Shown: piece after piece, positions 18,639 to 27,330 of the stretch
Layout: each line of letters starts with the position of its first letter
Position numbering within the stretch: the stretch's first letter is position 1
From: Flavobacteriales bacterium
Lineage (GTDB): Bacteria > Bacteroidota > Bacteroidia > Flavobacteriales_F > PHOS-HE28
Direction: 5' to 3'
Length of the DNA: 64,000 nt
Assembly: GCA_016713875.1 (NCBI GenBank)
Contig: JADJOI010000003.1
Span: forward strand, 1,116,001 to 1,180,000
Made by a program: the position numbers and the translations under genes
The notes under the pieces: model-generated
Told to the model about the DNA's origin: nothing
Seen by the model: the letters and a program-made list of their open reading frames with translations, nothing else
The model's database searches: none

Positions 18639-18646
18639 TAAGTTTG
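18639..18646 (+). promoter_or_regulatory. -7 box (TAAGTTTG)
   Basis: A perfect TAnnTTTG, 15 bases before the ATG at 18662. The -33 position has no TTG. Confidence 0.5.
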
Positions 18647-18661
18647 GAGCGCACAAACAGC

Positions 18662-19453
18662 ATGACCATGAAGCACCTGTACACCATCATCAACAACCTC
18701 CCGAAGCTGGCCATCGCCGCCCTGCTTGCCGCTCCCACGATGAGCAACGCCCAGTGCCTCACCTGGGTGAACCCGACCGACTCCAGCGGATGGAGCGACT
18801 TCGTATCCACCTTCCAAGGTGCGCCTTGCGCCACCAGCGGCGTGTGTCCTGTGAACGAGATCACGGCATTCCAGGTGTGGGCTGACGAAGCCTATGCGAT
18901 GACGAACGTTCAGGCTGGGGGTTCATACACCTTCAGCGCATGCAACGGAGTGGGCGGCAGCGCCTGGCCGCTTTCCTTCACGATCATCAACCCCTCCGGA
19001 ACGCCTGACGCGTTCGGTCTGGACGCTGGTTCATCCTGCGCCTTGACCTGGACCGCGACCGAGACGGGCACTTACCTGATCGTCGTATCCGAACAAGGTG
19101 CTTGCGGTACGTCCTCGAACCAGGCCACGGACAACGGGTTCCCCTCGATCACCTGCACCGCCAGCGCGGCCACGGATTGCGCCACCATCGGCATCGACGA
19201 GATCGCCGCGCAGGGACCTGTCCTGATCAGCCCGAACCCGACCACGGGTCTGTTCACCGTTACGGTGAGCGCTGAAGCGCGTCGCATCGAGGTCCTCGAC
19301 CTGAACGGCCGTCTACTACAGGGTGTGACGACCACCCGCACCCTCGGTGGAACCTACCACATGGACCTCTCCGGTCTGGCCGCTGGCACCTACATGGTGC
19401 GCACCGACCTGGGTACCACGGTGAACACGCAGCGCATCACGCTGGTGGACTAA
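18662..19453 (+). CDS. T9SS-exported surface protein
   Basis: 263 residues from the ATG at 18662 (a second ATG follows at 18668). Signal peptide ending ...AAPTMSNAQ. The central region (about 30-180) is a beta-rich, Cys-containing domain of unknown type with GSYTFSACNGVGG and TATETGTYLIVVSEQGAC, like carbohydrate-binding or Ig-like modules. The C-terminal T9SS type A sorting domain (about 185-263) has LISPNPTTGLFTV, IEVLDLNGRLL and DLSGLAAGTYMVRT. Export through the outer membrane and surface attachment or release follow from this domain. A strong terminator follows. Confidence 0.82.
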   Translation: MTMKHLYTIINNLPKLAIAALLAAPTMSNAQCLTWVNPTDSSGWSDFVSTFQGAPCATSGVCPVNEITAFQVWADEAYAMTNVQAGGSYTFSACNGVGGSAWPLSFTIINPSGTPDAFGLDAGSSCALTWTATETGTYLIVVSEQGACGTSSNQATDNGFPSITCTASAATDCATIGIDEIAAQGPVLISPNPTTGLFTVTVSAEARRIEVLDLNGRLLQGVTTTRTLGGTYHMDLSGLAAGTYMVRTDLGTTVNTQRITLVD

Positions 19454-19470
19454 TCCTGCTCGTTCTCGCG

Positions 19471-19501
19471 AAGGCCCGCTGTGCGTTGCACAGCGGGCCT
19501 T
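19471..19501 (+). terminator. Rho-independent terminator
   Basis: A perfect 14-bp stem AAGGCCCGCTGTGC / GCACAGCGGGCCTT (19471-19484 with 19488-19501) has a 3-base loop and is followed by TCTGCATT. Confidence 0.88.
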
Positions 19502-19516
19502 CTGCATTACCAGCCC

Positions 19517-19524
19517 TACCTTTC
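19517..19524 (+). promoter_or_regulatory. -7 box (TACCTTTC) of the sugar transporter operon
   Basis: TACCTTTC, one base from the consensus, 16 bases before the ATG at 19541. The -33 region falls inside the preceding terminator stem and shows no TTG. Confidence 0.4.
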
Positions 19525-19540
19525 CCGCCACCCTTCCCCC

Positions 19541-20914
19541 ATGCGCTCCCCGACCCGCCCCATGGTGGTGCTCACCACCCTGTTCTTCATGTGGGGCTTC
19601 ATGACGGTGATGAACGACGTGCTGGTGCCGCACCTCAAGGCGGTGTTCACGCTCAGCTACGCGCAGAGCCTGCTGGTGCAGTTCAGCTTCTTCGGCGCTT
19701 ACTTCCTGGGCTCCCTGGGCTACTACGCGGTGTCACGCAGCAGCGGCGACCCCATCGCGCGGCTGGGCTACAAACGTGCCGTGGTGGCCGGACTGGTGGT
19801 GAGCGCGGCCGGCAGCTTGCTGTTCGTGCCGGCCACCTACCTGCATCTGTACGGGATGTATCTGCTGGCCCTGTTCGTGCTGGGCCTGGGCTTCACCCTG
19901 CTGCAGATCGCGGCCAACCCCTTCGTGGCCATCATCGGCCCGCCGGAAGGGGCCAGCAGCCGGCTGAACCTGGCGCAGGCCTTCAACTCGCTCGGCACCA
20001 CCCTGGCCCCGCTGATCGGCGGTGCGCTCATCTTCGACCTCTTCCGGGGCGACGCGGCGGTGCGCTGGCCCTACGCTGCGTTCGCCGGGTTGCTGCTGCT
20101 GCAGGCGCTGTGGGTGGCCCTCACCCCCCTGCCCGAGCCGCCCTCGGACGGCGGCTCAGGAACGGCCGCGACGGCCTGGCGACACCGGCCGCTGCGCTGG
20201 GGCATGCTGGCCATCTTCTGCTACGTGGGGGCCGAGGTGGCTGTCGGCAGCCTGATCATCAACCTGCTGAAATCGGACAGCGTGCTGGGCCTCACCGAGG
20301 CCGATGGCAAGAACTACCTGGGCCTGTACTGGGGCGGCGCCATGGTGGGCCGCTTCCTCGGGGCGGTGGCCCTGCAGGACCGGATGAGCGTGCGGCGACG
20401 TCAACTGCTGCTGCCCGCGCTGGCGGTGCTGCTCTTCGGGCTGCTGTGGGGCATCAACCGGCTCTCCGGCGCGCTGGCGCTGGACCACCTGTGGCCGATG
20501 CTGGTGCTGATCCTGGCCAACATGGTCGTGTTCATGCTGGCGGGGCGGCGGCCGGGCCAGGTGCTGGGCTTCTTCGCTGCGGCGGCCGCAGCGCTCTGCC
20601 TGGCCGTGATGGCCACCGGAGGGGCGTGGACTTTGTGGGCCGTGGTGGCCATCGGGTTGTTCAACTCCATCCAATGGAGCAACATCTTCACCCTCGCGAT
20701 CGACGGACTGGGCCCGGCCACCGGCCAGGGCAGCAGCCTGCTGGTGATGATGATCGTCGGCGGTGCCCTCGTGCCGCCCCTCCAGGGGCTGATGATCGAC
20801 CTGTTCCAGGGCGGGGATGACGCGGACGTCGGCTTCCACCTCAGCTTCGTGCTGCCTGCGCTGTGCTACGGCTTCCTCATCTGGTACGGCTTCCGGGGAT
20901 CGCAGCGGGCATGA
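19541..20914 (+). CDS. FHS-family sugar:H+ symporter (FucP/GluP/NagP-like MFS)
   Basis: 457 residues from the ATG at 19541. A 12-helix major facilitator with the FHS signature: an early FFMWGFMTVMNDVLVPHLK, FFGAYFLGSLGYY in helix 2, FTLLQIAANPFVAI in helix 4, and NSIQWSNIFTLAIDGLG in the C-half. Members carry fucose, glucose/galactose, mannose or N-acetylglucosamine across the inner membrane. The stop overlaps the ROK kinase start (ATGA), so import and phosphorylation are coupled. With GH92 and GH2 mannosidases nearby, mannose or GlcNAc is the likely substrate; the sequence alone cannot decide. Confidence 0.88.
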   Translation: MRSPTRPMVVLTTLFFMWGFMTVMNDVLVPHLKAVFTLSYAQSLLVQFSFFGAYFLGSLGYYAVSRSSGDPIARLGYKRAVVAGLVVSAAGSLLFVPATYLHLYGMYLLALFVLGLGFTLLQIAANPFVAIIGPPEGASSRLNLAQAFNSLGTTLAPLIGGALIFDLFRGDAAVRWPYAAFAGLLLLQALWVALTPLPEPPSDGGSGTAATAWRHRPLRWGMLAIFCYVGAEVAVGSLIINLLKSDSVLGLTEADGKNYLGLYWGGAMVGRFLGAVALQDRMSVRRRQLLLPALAVLLFGLLWGINRLSGALALDHLWPMLVLILANMVVFMLAGRRPGQVLGFFAAAAAALCLAVMATGGAWTLWAVVAIGLFNSIQWSNIFTLAIDGLGPATGQGSSLLVMMIVGGALVPPLQGLMIDLFQGGDDADVGFHLSFVLPALCYGFLIWYGFRGSQRA

Positions 20915-21858
20915 TCGCGGGCATCGACATCGGCGGAACGAGCAGCAAGCTGGGCCTGGTGGACGGCGACCGCATCGTGGCGCGCACGCGCATCCCCACA
21001 CTGGGCCACGCGGACCCGCACACCTTCGCTGATGCGCTGGCCGTGGCGGTGCGCACCCTGGCCGGAGAGGTCGCGCTCACCGGCGTGGGCATCGGCGCCC
21101 CCAACGGCAACCAGCACAGCGGCACCATCGTGCAGGCCCCCAACCTGCCGTGGCGGGAGGATGTGCCCCTGGCGGCGATGCTGCGCGAACGGCTGGGCGT
21201 GCCCTGCACCCTGGGCAACGACGCCAACGCGGCGGCACTGGGCGAATGGCGCTATGGGGCCGGGCGCGGCATCGACGACCTGCTGGTGGTGACCCTCGGC
21301 ACCGGCCTGGGCAGCGGGCTCATCGTGGACGGTCGGCTGCTGCTGGGCCCCTTCGGCAATGCCGGCGAGCTGGGCCACACGATCGTGGTCATCGACGGCC
21401 GCGCATGCAGCTGTGGCCGAAAGGGCTGCCTGGAGGCCTACGTGAGCATCCGCGGCATCCGCGAGACCTTCCGCGAGCTCGGCGGCGACGCGAAGGTGCT
21501 CGGGACCGAAGGCGTGCTGCCTATCGCCGAGGCCGCGCGCGCCGGGCTGTCCGAGGCGCTGCAGACCTTCCGCAGCACCGCGCGCTGGCTGTCGGTGGGC
21601 CTCAGCAACGCGGTGGCCATCACCACCCCGCGGCGAATCGTGCTCTTCGGAGGCATCGCCCGCAACGGCGACCTTCTTCTCGGCCCGCTGCGCGAACGGT
21701 TCGCGCACGACCTGCTCTCCATTTACCACGGCCAGGTGGACCTGGTGCTCAGCGAACTGCCCGAGGATGATGCGGGGATCCTGGGGGCAGCGGCGTTGGG
21801 AGAGCTCCGGACCACCTCACGCAGAGGGGCAGAGGGCGCGGAGGACGACCGCCAGTAG
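20911..21858 (+). CDS. ROK-family sugar kinase
   Basis: 315 residues from the ATG at 20911, which overlaps the transporter stop. ATP-binding DIGGT (6-10), catalytic Asp104 in GNDAN, and the ROK zinc site CSCGRKGCLEAY (Cys166, Cys168, Cys173). ROK kinases phosphorylate glucose, mannose, GlcNAc or ManNAc. Position directly behind an FHS transporter fits phosphorylation of the imported sugar. No N-terminal DNA-binding domain, so it is a kinase rather than a repressor. The last dozen residues (TSRRGAEGAEDD) are encoded by the left arm of an inverted repeat that frames the following GxxExxY gene, so the original C-terminus may have been changed. Confidence 0.88.
   Translation: MIAGIDIGGTSSKLGLVDGDRIVARTRIPTLGHADPHTFADALAVAVRTLAGEVALTGVGIGAPNGNQHSGTIVQAPNLPWREDVPLAAMLRERLGVPCTLGNDANAAALGEWRYGAGRGIDDLLVVTLGTGLGSGLIVDGRLLLGPFGNAGELGHTIVVIDGRACSCGRKGCLEAYVSIRGIRETFRELGGDAKVLGTEGVLPIAEAARAGLSEALQTFRSTARWLSVGLSNAVAITTPRRIVLFGGIARNGDLLLGPLRERFAHDLLSIYHGQVDLVLSELPEDDAGILGAAALGELRTTSRRGAEGAEDDRQ
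21816..21846. repeat. Left arm of inverted repeat around the GxxExxY gene
   Basis: 31 bases beginning CTCACGCAGAGGGGCAGAGG. They match the reverse complement of 22311-22341 at 29 of 31 positions, the first 24 perfectly. The arm forms the 3' end of the ROK kinase frame. Confidence 0.8.
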
Positions 21859-21878
21859 CGAAGGGCTCAAGAAAGGCC

Positions 21879-22265
21879 ATGGAGATCAACGCGATCACCG
21901 AGATCATCATCAACGAAGCCATCCGGCTGCATCGGGAGATCGGGCCTGGGTTGTTGGGATCCGTCTATGAAGCGGTTCTGTCCAAGAGGTTGCGGGATCG
22001 AGGACTGAAGGTGGAATGCCAGGTGCCGACCAGCGTGGTGATCGACGGAGAACACTTCGACATCGGTTTCAGGATGGACATGCTCGTACAGGACCAGGTG
22101 ATCGTGGAGCTCAAGTCCGTACAGGAGGTGCCTGCGGTCGACTACAAGCGGGTCCAGACCTACCTGCGTCTGAAAGACCTTCGCATCGCACTGCTCATCA
22201 ACTTCGGGAAGGAAACGCTTGTGGAAGGACTGTCGCGCATTGCGAACAAGTTCAACGAAGACTGA
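21879..22265 (+). CDS. GxxExxY family protein
   Basis: 128 residues. The N-terminus (INEAIRLHREIGPGLLGSVYEAVL) and ...FRMDMLVQDQVIVELKSV...TYLRL.DLRIALLINFG are typical of this family of unknown function. In the namesake motif Glu is replaced by Gly (GLLGSVY). The FDIGFRMDMLV...VELK pattern resembles the core of PD-(D/E)XK nuclease folds, but nuclease activity has not been shown for the family to my knowledge. Such genes occur scattered and in copies in environmental genomes. Here it is framed by a 31-bp inverted repeat and placed between a sugar kinase and a mannosidase, which points to a small mobile cassette. Confidence 0.88.
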   Translation: MEINAITEIIINEAIRLHREIGPGLLGSVYEAVLSKRLRDRGLKVECQVPTSVVIDGEHFDIGFRMDMLVQDQVIVELKSVQEVPAVDYKRVQTYLRLKDLRIALLINFGKETLVEGLSRIANKFNED

Positions 22266-22305
22266 CAACATGAGGTCACGTCAACCGTACCGATCGCAGG
22301 TAGCC

Positions 22306-25248
22306 ATGCTGCCCTCTGCGCCCTCTGCCCCTCTGCGTGAGACGGGACGGATCTGCGCATCCCTCCTCATGCTCACCCTCCCCCTGCTCTCCTCCGCCCA
22401 GCTCAACCCGGCGCGCGACCTGGTGAACCCCTTCGTGGGCACCGGGGGCCACGGGCACACCTTCCCCGGCGCCTGCGTGCCGCACGGCCTGGTGCAGCTC
22501 AGCCCGGACACGCGGCCCGATGGCATCAACGACTGGGACGGCTGCGGAGGCTACCACCACAGCGACAGCCTCATCTACGGATTCAGCCACACGCACCTCA
22601 GTGGCACGGGCGTGGCCGACCTGTGCGATGTGCTCATCATGCCGATGAGCGGCCGTTGGTCCGTGGACCCTAAGGAATACCGGTCTTTGTTCAGCCATGC
22701 GAACGAGGCGGCCCATGCGGGCTATTACCGCGTGCACCTCGACGACGAGGGCGTGGACGCTGAGCTGACGGCCAGCGCTCGGGTGGGGGTGCATCGGTAT
22801 GCCTTCCCGAAAGGAGAGGACGCCTTCATCGTCCTCGATCTTGAGCATCGCGACAAGCTGCTCGGCAGCCAGATCCGGATGGACGGACAGGACGTGGTGG
22901 GGGAACGCCGAAGTTCGTCCTGGGCGCGCGATCAGCGGCTCTATTTCTGCGTGCGCGTCGGAAGCCCCGACGGGCCGGTCGACCTGACCTTGGACCAGCT
23001 TCAGGACAGCACCAAGGCCGTGCTTCGGATCCCCGGTGAGCACAAAGGTCCGCTCATCGTCAAGGTCGGCATCTCTTCTGTGAGCATCGAAGGCGCGCGA
23101 AAGAACCTCGAGGCCGAGGTGCCGCACTGGGACTTCGACCGGGTGCGGGCGGAGGCCGAGGCCGCCTGGAACGCCGAGCTCAACAAGGTGCAGGTGAAGG
23201 GCGGCACGCCGGAACAGCAGCGCATCTTCCACACGGCCATGTACCACAGCCTCATCGCCCCCTGCGTGTTCAACGACGTGGACGGGCAATACCGCGGCAT
23301 GGACGGCGCGGTGCACCAGGCGGACCACGACGTGTACACCATCTTCAGCCTGTGGGACACCTTTCGCGCGACGCACCCGCTGTTCACGCTGCTGGAACCG
23401 GACCGGGTGAACGACTACATCCGCACCTTCCTGCTGCACTACCAGCAGGGCGGCCGCCTGCCGGTGTGGGAGCTGTGGGGCAACGAAACGGACTGCATGA
23501 TCGGGTACCACAGCGCCAGTGTGATCGCCGACGCGCACAGTAAGGGCATCCGGGACTACGACGCCCGCCTGGCCCTGGAAGCGCTGGTGGCCGGGGCCAT
23601 GCGCGACGAGCCGGGGCTCAACGCCTACCGCACGCGCGGCTTCATCAGCAGCGAGGACCAGGCGGAGAGCGTGAGCCGCACGCTGGAGTACGCGTACGAT
23701 GACTGGTGCATCGCCCAGCTCGCGGAGGCCTTGGGCGCGGACAGCTTGGCCGCGGTGTTCACCGAGCGCTCCTATGCCTGGCAGAACCTGCTGGACCCGG
23801 ACACGCGCTTCTTCCGTGCCCGGCGCAACGGCGGCCTGATCGAGCCCTTCGACCCGTACGAGGTGAACTACCACTTCACCGAGGCGAACGCGTGGCAGTA
23901 CGGGCTCTTCGTGCCGCACCATCTCGACGACCTGTTGCGCGACGCGGGAGGAAGCAGCGCCCTGCGCTCGCGGCTCGATGAGCTGTTCGATGCCGATGTC
24001 CGCACCAGCGGGCGCGAGCAGGCGGACATCACGGGCCTCATCGGGCAGTACGCCCACGGCAACGAACCCAGCCACCACATGGCCTACCTCTACGCCCGCA
24101 CGGACGCCCCGGCCTGGATGGACGGGCTGGTGGACCGGATCCGCACGGAGTTCTACCGCGACGCCCCGGACGGGCTGATCGGCAACGAGGACTGCGGCCA
24201 GATGAGCAGCTGGTACGTGCTGAGCGCCCTGGGCCTCTACCCCATCTGCCCGGGCTCGCCGCAGTACACCCTGGGCGTCCCCCTCTTCGACGAGGCCACC
24301 ATCCGGCTCACCAATGGGCGCAGCCTGCGCATCACCGGCGAGCGCACGCCTGCCGACGCACGCTACGTGGAGGAGATCTCATGGAACGGACACGAGCCGG
24401 AGGTCTTCCGCCAGCTGAGCCACGACCGCCTGATGGACGGGGGGACGCTGGCCTTCCGGCTGGGCCCACGTCCGGGCGGGTCCCCCTCCTTCCCCGATCC
24501 GGGAGAGCCGGAGCTATCCCCCGAACGGCCGCTGCCCGCGCCGTGGGTGAACGCACCGTCCCGCACCTTCACCGACACGCTGGCCGTTCGCTTCGTACGC
24601 CCCATCCCCTATGGCCAGGTGCAGTACCGGGTGAAGGAGGGCGGTGTGAAGCAGTGGCGCGCGGCGCCGGAGGCCCTCACCCTGCGGCAGTCCGGCACCG
24701 TGCAGGCGCGCCTGGCGCTGGGCGATCGCACGGGACCGGTGGTGGAGGCCCGGTTCGAGCGGCTGGAGGTGCGCCACACCGTGAGCCTGCAGAGCACCTG
24801 CTCCAACCAATACGCGGCCGGAGGCGACCAGGCCTTGGTGGACGGTCTGCGCGGCGGGGTGGAGTTCCGGTCCGGCGAATGGCAGGGCTTCCAGGGCCAG
24901 GACGTGCTGGCCACCATCGACCTGGGGGGCGAGCGCCGCCTGGATGCGGTGAGCGTGGGCATGCTGCAGGACCAGCGCTCGTGGATCTGGTACCCCGAAT
25001 ATGTGGATGTCGCCTGGAGCATCAACGGCCGGCAGTGGAGCAGCACGGTGTTGACGCACACGGTGGCCCGCGACGCGGATGGCGCGCAGCGCATGGAGCT
25101 CCGCACCGGTGCCATCGGCAAGCGTGCGCGCTACGTGAAGGTGATGGCGAAGAACGCGGGCCCTTGTCCGGACTGGCATCCCAGCAAGGGCGGTTCGAGC
25201 TGGGTCTTCCTGGACGAGGTCGGCATCGAGGCGGGGCCAGCACGCTGA
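22306..25248 (+). CDS. GH92 exo-alpha-mannosidase with C-terminal F5/8-type domain
   Basis: About 980 residues. The GH92 N-domain begins DLVNPFVGTGGHGHTFPGA and PHGLVQLSPDTRPDG; YGFSHTHLSGTG, FSLWDTFRATHPL and GNEDCGQMSSWYVLSALGLYP are family signatures. These calcium-dependent enzymes remove terminal alpha-1,2/1,3/1,6-mannose from N-glycans and mannans. The C-terminal 150 residues look like an F5/8 type C (CBM32-like) sugar-binding domain (ATIDLGGERRLDAVSVG, YVKVMAKNAG). The start is uncertain: ATG 22306 (weak AGG upstream) or 22270 both lead into the signal peptide ...ASLLMLTLPLLSSAQ. The repeat arm at 22311-22341 lies in this region. Confidence 0.9.
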   Translation: MLPSAPSAPLRETGRICASLLMLTLPLLSSAQLNPARDLVNPFVGTGGHGHTFPGACVPHGLVQLSPDTRPDGINDWDGCGGYHHSDSLIYGFSHTHLSGTGVADLCDVLIMPMSGRWSVDPKEYRSLFSHANEAAHAGYYRVHLDDEGVDAELTASARVGVHRYAFPKGEDAFIVLDLEHRDKLLGSQIRMDGQDVVGERRSSSWARDQRLYFCVRVGSPDGPVDLTLDQLQDSTKAVLRIPGEHKGPLIVKVGISSVSIEGARKNLEAEVPHWDFDRVRAEAEAAWNAELNKVQVKGGTPEQQRIFHTAMYHSLIAPCVFNDVDGQYRGMDGAVHQADHDVYTIFSLWDTFRATHPLFTLLEPDRVNDYIRTFLLHYQQGGRLPVWELWGNETDCMIGYHSASVIADAHSKGIRDYDARLALEALVAGAMRDEPGLNAYRTRGFISSEDQAESVSRTLEYAYDDWCIAQLAEALGADSLAAVFTERSYAWQNLLDPDTRFFRARRNGGLIEPFDPYEVNYHFTEANAWQYGLFVPHHLDDLLRDAGGSSALRSRLDELFDADVRTSGREQADITGLIGQYAHGNEPSHHMAYLYARTDAPAWMDGLVDRIRTEFYRDAPDGLIGNEDCGQMSSWYVLSALGLYPICPGSPQYTLGVPLFDEATIRLTNGRSLRITGERTPADARYVEEISWNGHEPEVFRQLSHDRLMDGGTLAFRLGPRPGGSPSFPDPGEPELSPERPLPAPWVNAPSRTFTDTLAVRFVRPIPYGQVQYRVKEGGVKQWRAAPEALTLRQSGTVQARLALGDRTGPVVEARFERLEVRHTVSLQSTCSNQYAAGGDQALVDGLRGGVEFRSGEWQGFQGQDVLATIDLGGERRLDAVSVGMLQDQRSWIWYPEYVDVAWSINGRQWSSTVLTHTVARDADGAQRMELRTGAIGKRARYVKVMAKNAGPCPDWHPSKGGSSWVFLDEVGIEAGPAR
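22311..22341. repeat. Right arm of inverted repeat around the GxxExxY gene
   Basis: The sequence (CCCTCTGCGCCCTCTGCCCC at its core) is the inverse of 21816-21846 with two mismatches. It lies within the first codons of the GH92 gene, so it supplies part of that protein's N-terminus. Confidence 0.8.
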
Positions 25249-25266
25249 GGTCACCGCACGGAACGA

Positions 25267-25293
25267 GGAAGCCCGGCTTGCGGCCGGGCTTCC
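25267..25293. terminator. Bidirectional hairpin terminator
   Basis: GGAAGCCCGG (25267-25276) pairs perfectly with CCGGGCTTCC (25284-25293) around a 7-base loop, between the convergent GH92 and T9SS cargo genes. Confidence 0.75.
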
Positions 25294-25310
25294 GAAAGGA
25301 GCGTGATCGA

Positions 25311-27215
25311 TCAGCGCGCCACCTGCACGGCCTTCGTGCGCACGAACTCGTCCGCGTGTACTTGCAGCAGGTAGTTGCCGTTCTGCAGACCGGAGAGGTC
25401 GACCAGCACCGAGCGGTCGTTCACCGCGCGCACCGGCAGGTCCAGCACCTGGCGGCCGGTGAGGTCGAACAGCCGCACCACGGCGTTGGTCAACTGGTCG
25501 AGGCCGAGCTGGATGGTCACCGCACCCGTGGTGGGGTTCGGGTAGAGCACGAAACCGGTCGCATTCGTCTCATCAATGCCCACCAGGCCACAACCCACAT
25601 CCCACACCAAGGGCGTCGTGGCCTGCCCATCGTCGCAGGACCCCGTGTTGTTGGACTGCACCCGCAGCGTGAGCAGGTTGTCCGGGTTCTGGGAGCTGAT
25701 GGAGAGGCCCGAGAGGTTCCCACCCAGGTTGCCGTTGAAGAGCACGCCGGAGAGGTCGTAGGCCCCGTTGTAGATCACCACCTTGTCGTCCACCAGCAAC
25801 TGGCCCTGCAGGAAGGTCATCGTGATCGGCAGGTTGGGGTCACTGGACTGATAGACGAACCAGGCGTCATCGCTGTTCTCGTAACAGTACGAGGTGTTCA
25901 CGTTGAGGCAGGCCGGGATCACACAGCTGTCCTCGTAGGCCACCACGGGACCACTGAAGATGCGGCACAGGCTGTTGTCGCCGTTGAAGACCGACAGGTT
26001 GACGATCGTGTCCATGCCGATGGGGCCGAAGTTCTGGAGGCCGGTGCCGATGCCGAAGAGCGTGTCACCCGGAAGCACGAGGTCCACGGTGGCGGCATCG
26101 CCCGTGGAGGTGATGTTCACTTCGATGCTGTACTCGCGGTGGATACAATCGGGCACCACGGTGAAGGTCGCGGCGGGCACGTCGCAGTCCAGGCAGCCCA
26201 CGGTCCAGTTCCACTCCCAGGCGGGGTTGGTGGAGCACTGCACGGAACCGTCGGAGGTGATGGTCATGAAGATGTTGGGGCCCGTGGACACGATCGGGGG
26301 CAGCGTGCTCAGGTCGAAGGTGGGACCGTTGTGCTGCCAGAGGATCGGGCTTCCGTTGTTCGGTCCGTCGTAAATGGTGAGCACATCATAGAAAGAGGAC
26401 TCGATGGTGCCGGTGGAGAACAGGAGCGCCAGCGGATCGTTGGTGGAACTCTGGTACCACCACGTTTTGGTGTCGTTGGCCACGTAGCAGTAACTGTCGT
26501 TGTACTCGACTCCGCCACAGTTGAGAATGACCGGACAGTTCCCGGTGCTCTGCACGTTGAAGTAGCTCACGCTGCAGGCCGCCTCGAACTCATGGCCCAC
26601 CACGATGTCCACCACGGCGCCGACCGTGAAGGGCCCGAGGGTGATGACACCGACGCCCTGCCCTGGGATCTGCGCCTGGGGCGTGCCGTTGATGCTGTGG
26701 TCGATGTTGACGAAAGAGCCGTCACCTGTGCTGGCCACGTTCACATCGATCGTGAAGCTGTTGGTGTTGCAATCGTCCAGCACGCTGTAGCTGGCCACCA
26801 CCGGGGTGCAGTTCAGGAAGAGCTGCACGGTGGTGACCACACAGTTGCTCTGCAGATTGCAGAGGTCGTCCAAGTTCCAGTGGGGATAGAGGTCGCCGCC
26901 GGTCACGGCCGTGACGGTCACCGGGCTGTAGCCTTGACCAATGACGTTTCCGCCGGGGAAGTCCTCACGGACGGTGATGTAGCCTCCGGAGCTGAGGGTG
27001 AACTGGTAGGTCGCACCCGCGATGATGCCGGTGATCAGGGAGTACTCGGACTCGTAGCTGCACGTGCTGATGGTGGTCAGCGCGCCGAAGGGGTCGGGCG
27101 TGGCCTGGCCGAATTGGTTCGCGTTCTGACAGTTCCCCTGGGCGAAGGCCGAAGCTGCGGGCGTCAGGGCGAAGGAAAGGGCAAGAACCTGGGTGAAGGG
27201 TCGAAATGCGCTCAT
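25311..27215 (-). CDS. T9SS-exported surface protein with CUB-like repeats
   Basis: 634 residues from the ATG at 27215 (60 codons inside a longer frame). Signal peptide ending ...AASAFAQ. Two or more CUB-like modules are visible by repeated patterns: SYCYVANDTKTWWYQSS...FYDVLTIYDGPNNGSPIL and SYCYENSDDAWFVYQSS...VDDKVVIYNGAYDLSG, separated by Cys-rich Ig-like stretches. The C-terminal T9SS type A domain has VLYPNPTTGAVTIQL, VRLFDLTGRQVLDLP and DLSGLQNGNYLLQV. It is probably an adhesin or matrix protein. A TTGG-N20-TACCTTCG promoter precedes it, and a shared hairpin follows. Confidence 0.82.
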   Translation of the reverse strand: MSAFRPFTQVLALSFALTPAASAFAQGNCQNANQFGQATPDPFGALTTISTCSYESEYSLITGIIAGATYQFTLSSGGYITVREDFPGGNVIGQGYSPVTVTAVTGGDLYPHWNLDDLCNLQSNCVVTTVQLFLNCTPVVASYSVLDDCNTNSFTIDVNVASTGDGSFVNIDHSINGTPQAQIPGQGVGVITLGPFTVGAVVDIVVGHEFEAACSVSYFNVQSTGNCPVILNCGGVEYNDSYCYVANDTKTWWYQSSTNDPLALLFSTGTIESSFYDVLTIYDGPNNGSPILWQHNGPTFDLSTLPPIVSTGPNIFMTITSDGSVQCSTNPAWEWNWTVGCLDCDVPAATFTVVPDCIHREYSIEVNITSTGDAATVDLVLPGDTLFGIGTGLQNFGPIGMDTIVNLSVFNGDNSLCRIFSGPVVAYEDSCVIPACLNVNTSYCYENSDDAWFVYQSSDPNLPITMTFLQGQLLVDDKVVIYNGAYDLSGVLFNGNLGGNLSGLSISSQNPDNLLTLRVQSNNTGSCDDGQATTPLVWDVGCGLVGIDETNATGFVLYPNPTTGAVTIQLGLDQLTNAVVRLFDLTGRQVLDLPVRAVNDRSVLVDLSGLQNGNYLLQVHADEFVRTKAVQVAR

Positions 27216-27248
27216 GCGATGGGTCGTGTTGACCGGTTGGATGGTTGC

Positions 27249-27280
27249 CGAAGGTAGGCGTTGTCCATTGGACCGGCCAA
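27249..27280 (-). promoter_or_regulatory. Promoter (-33 TTGG, -7 TACCTTCG)
   Basis: Minus strand: TTGG at 27280-27277, 20-base spacer, TACCTTCG at 27256-27249, then a leader of about 30 bases to the ATG at 27215. Confidence 0.6.
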
Positions 27281-27330
27281 CCGCGAGGCAGGACGTTCGC
27301 ACAGGGTCTGTTGAAAACCTGTATCTGCGG

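Larger units (their letters stand above)
18334..18661. other. AT-richer intergenic segment
   Basis: 328 bases between two divergent secreted-protein genes. Apart from the two promoters at its ends (18354-18384 minus, 18639-18646 plus) I see no open frame with a signal, no hairpin and no repeat. Base composition is lower in GC than the rest of the window, as in the gene to its left. Confidence 0.5.
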
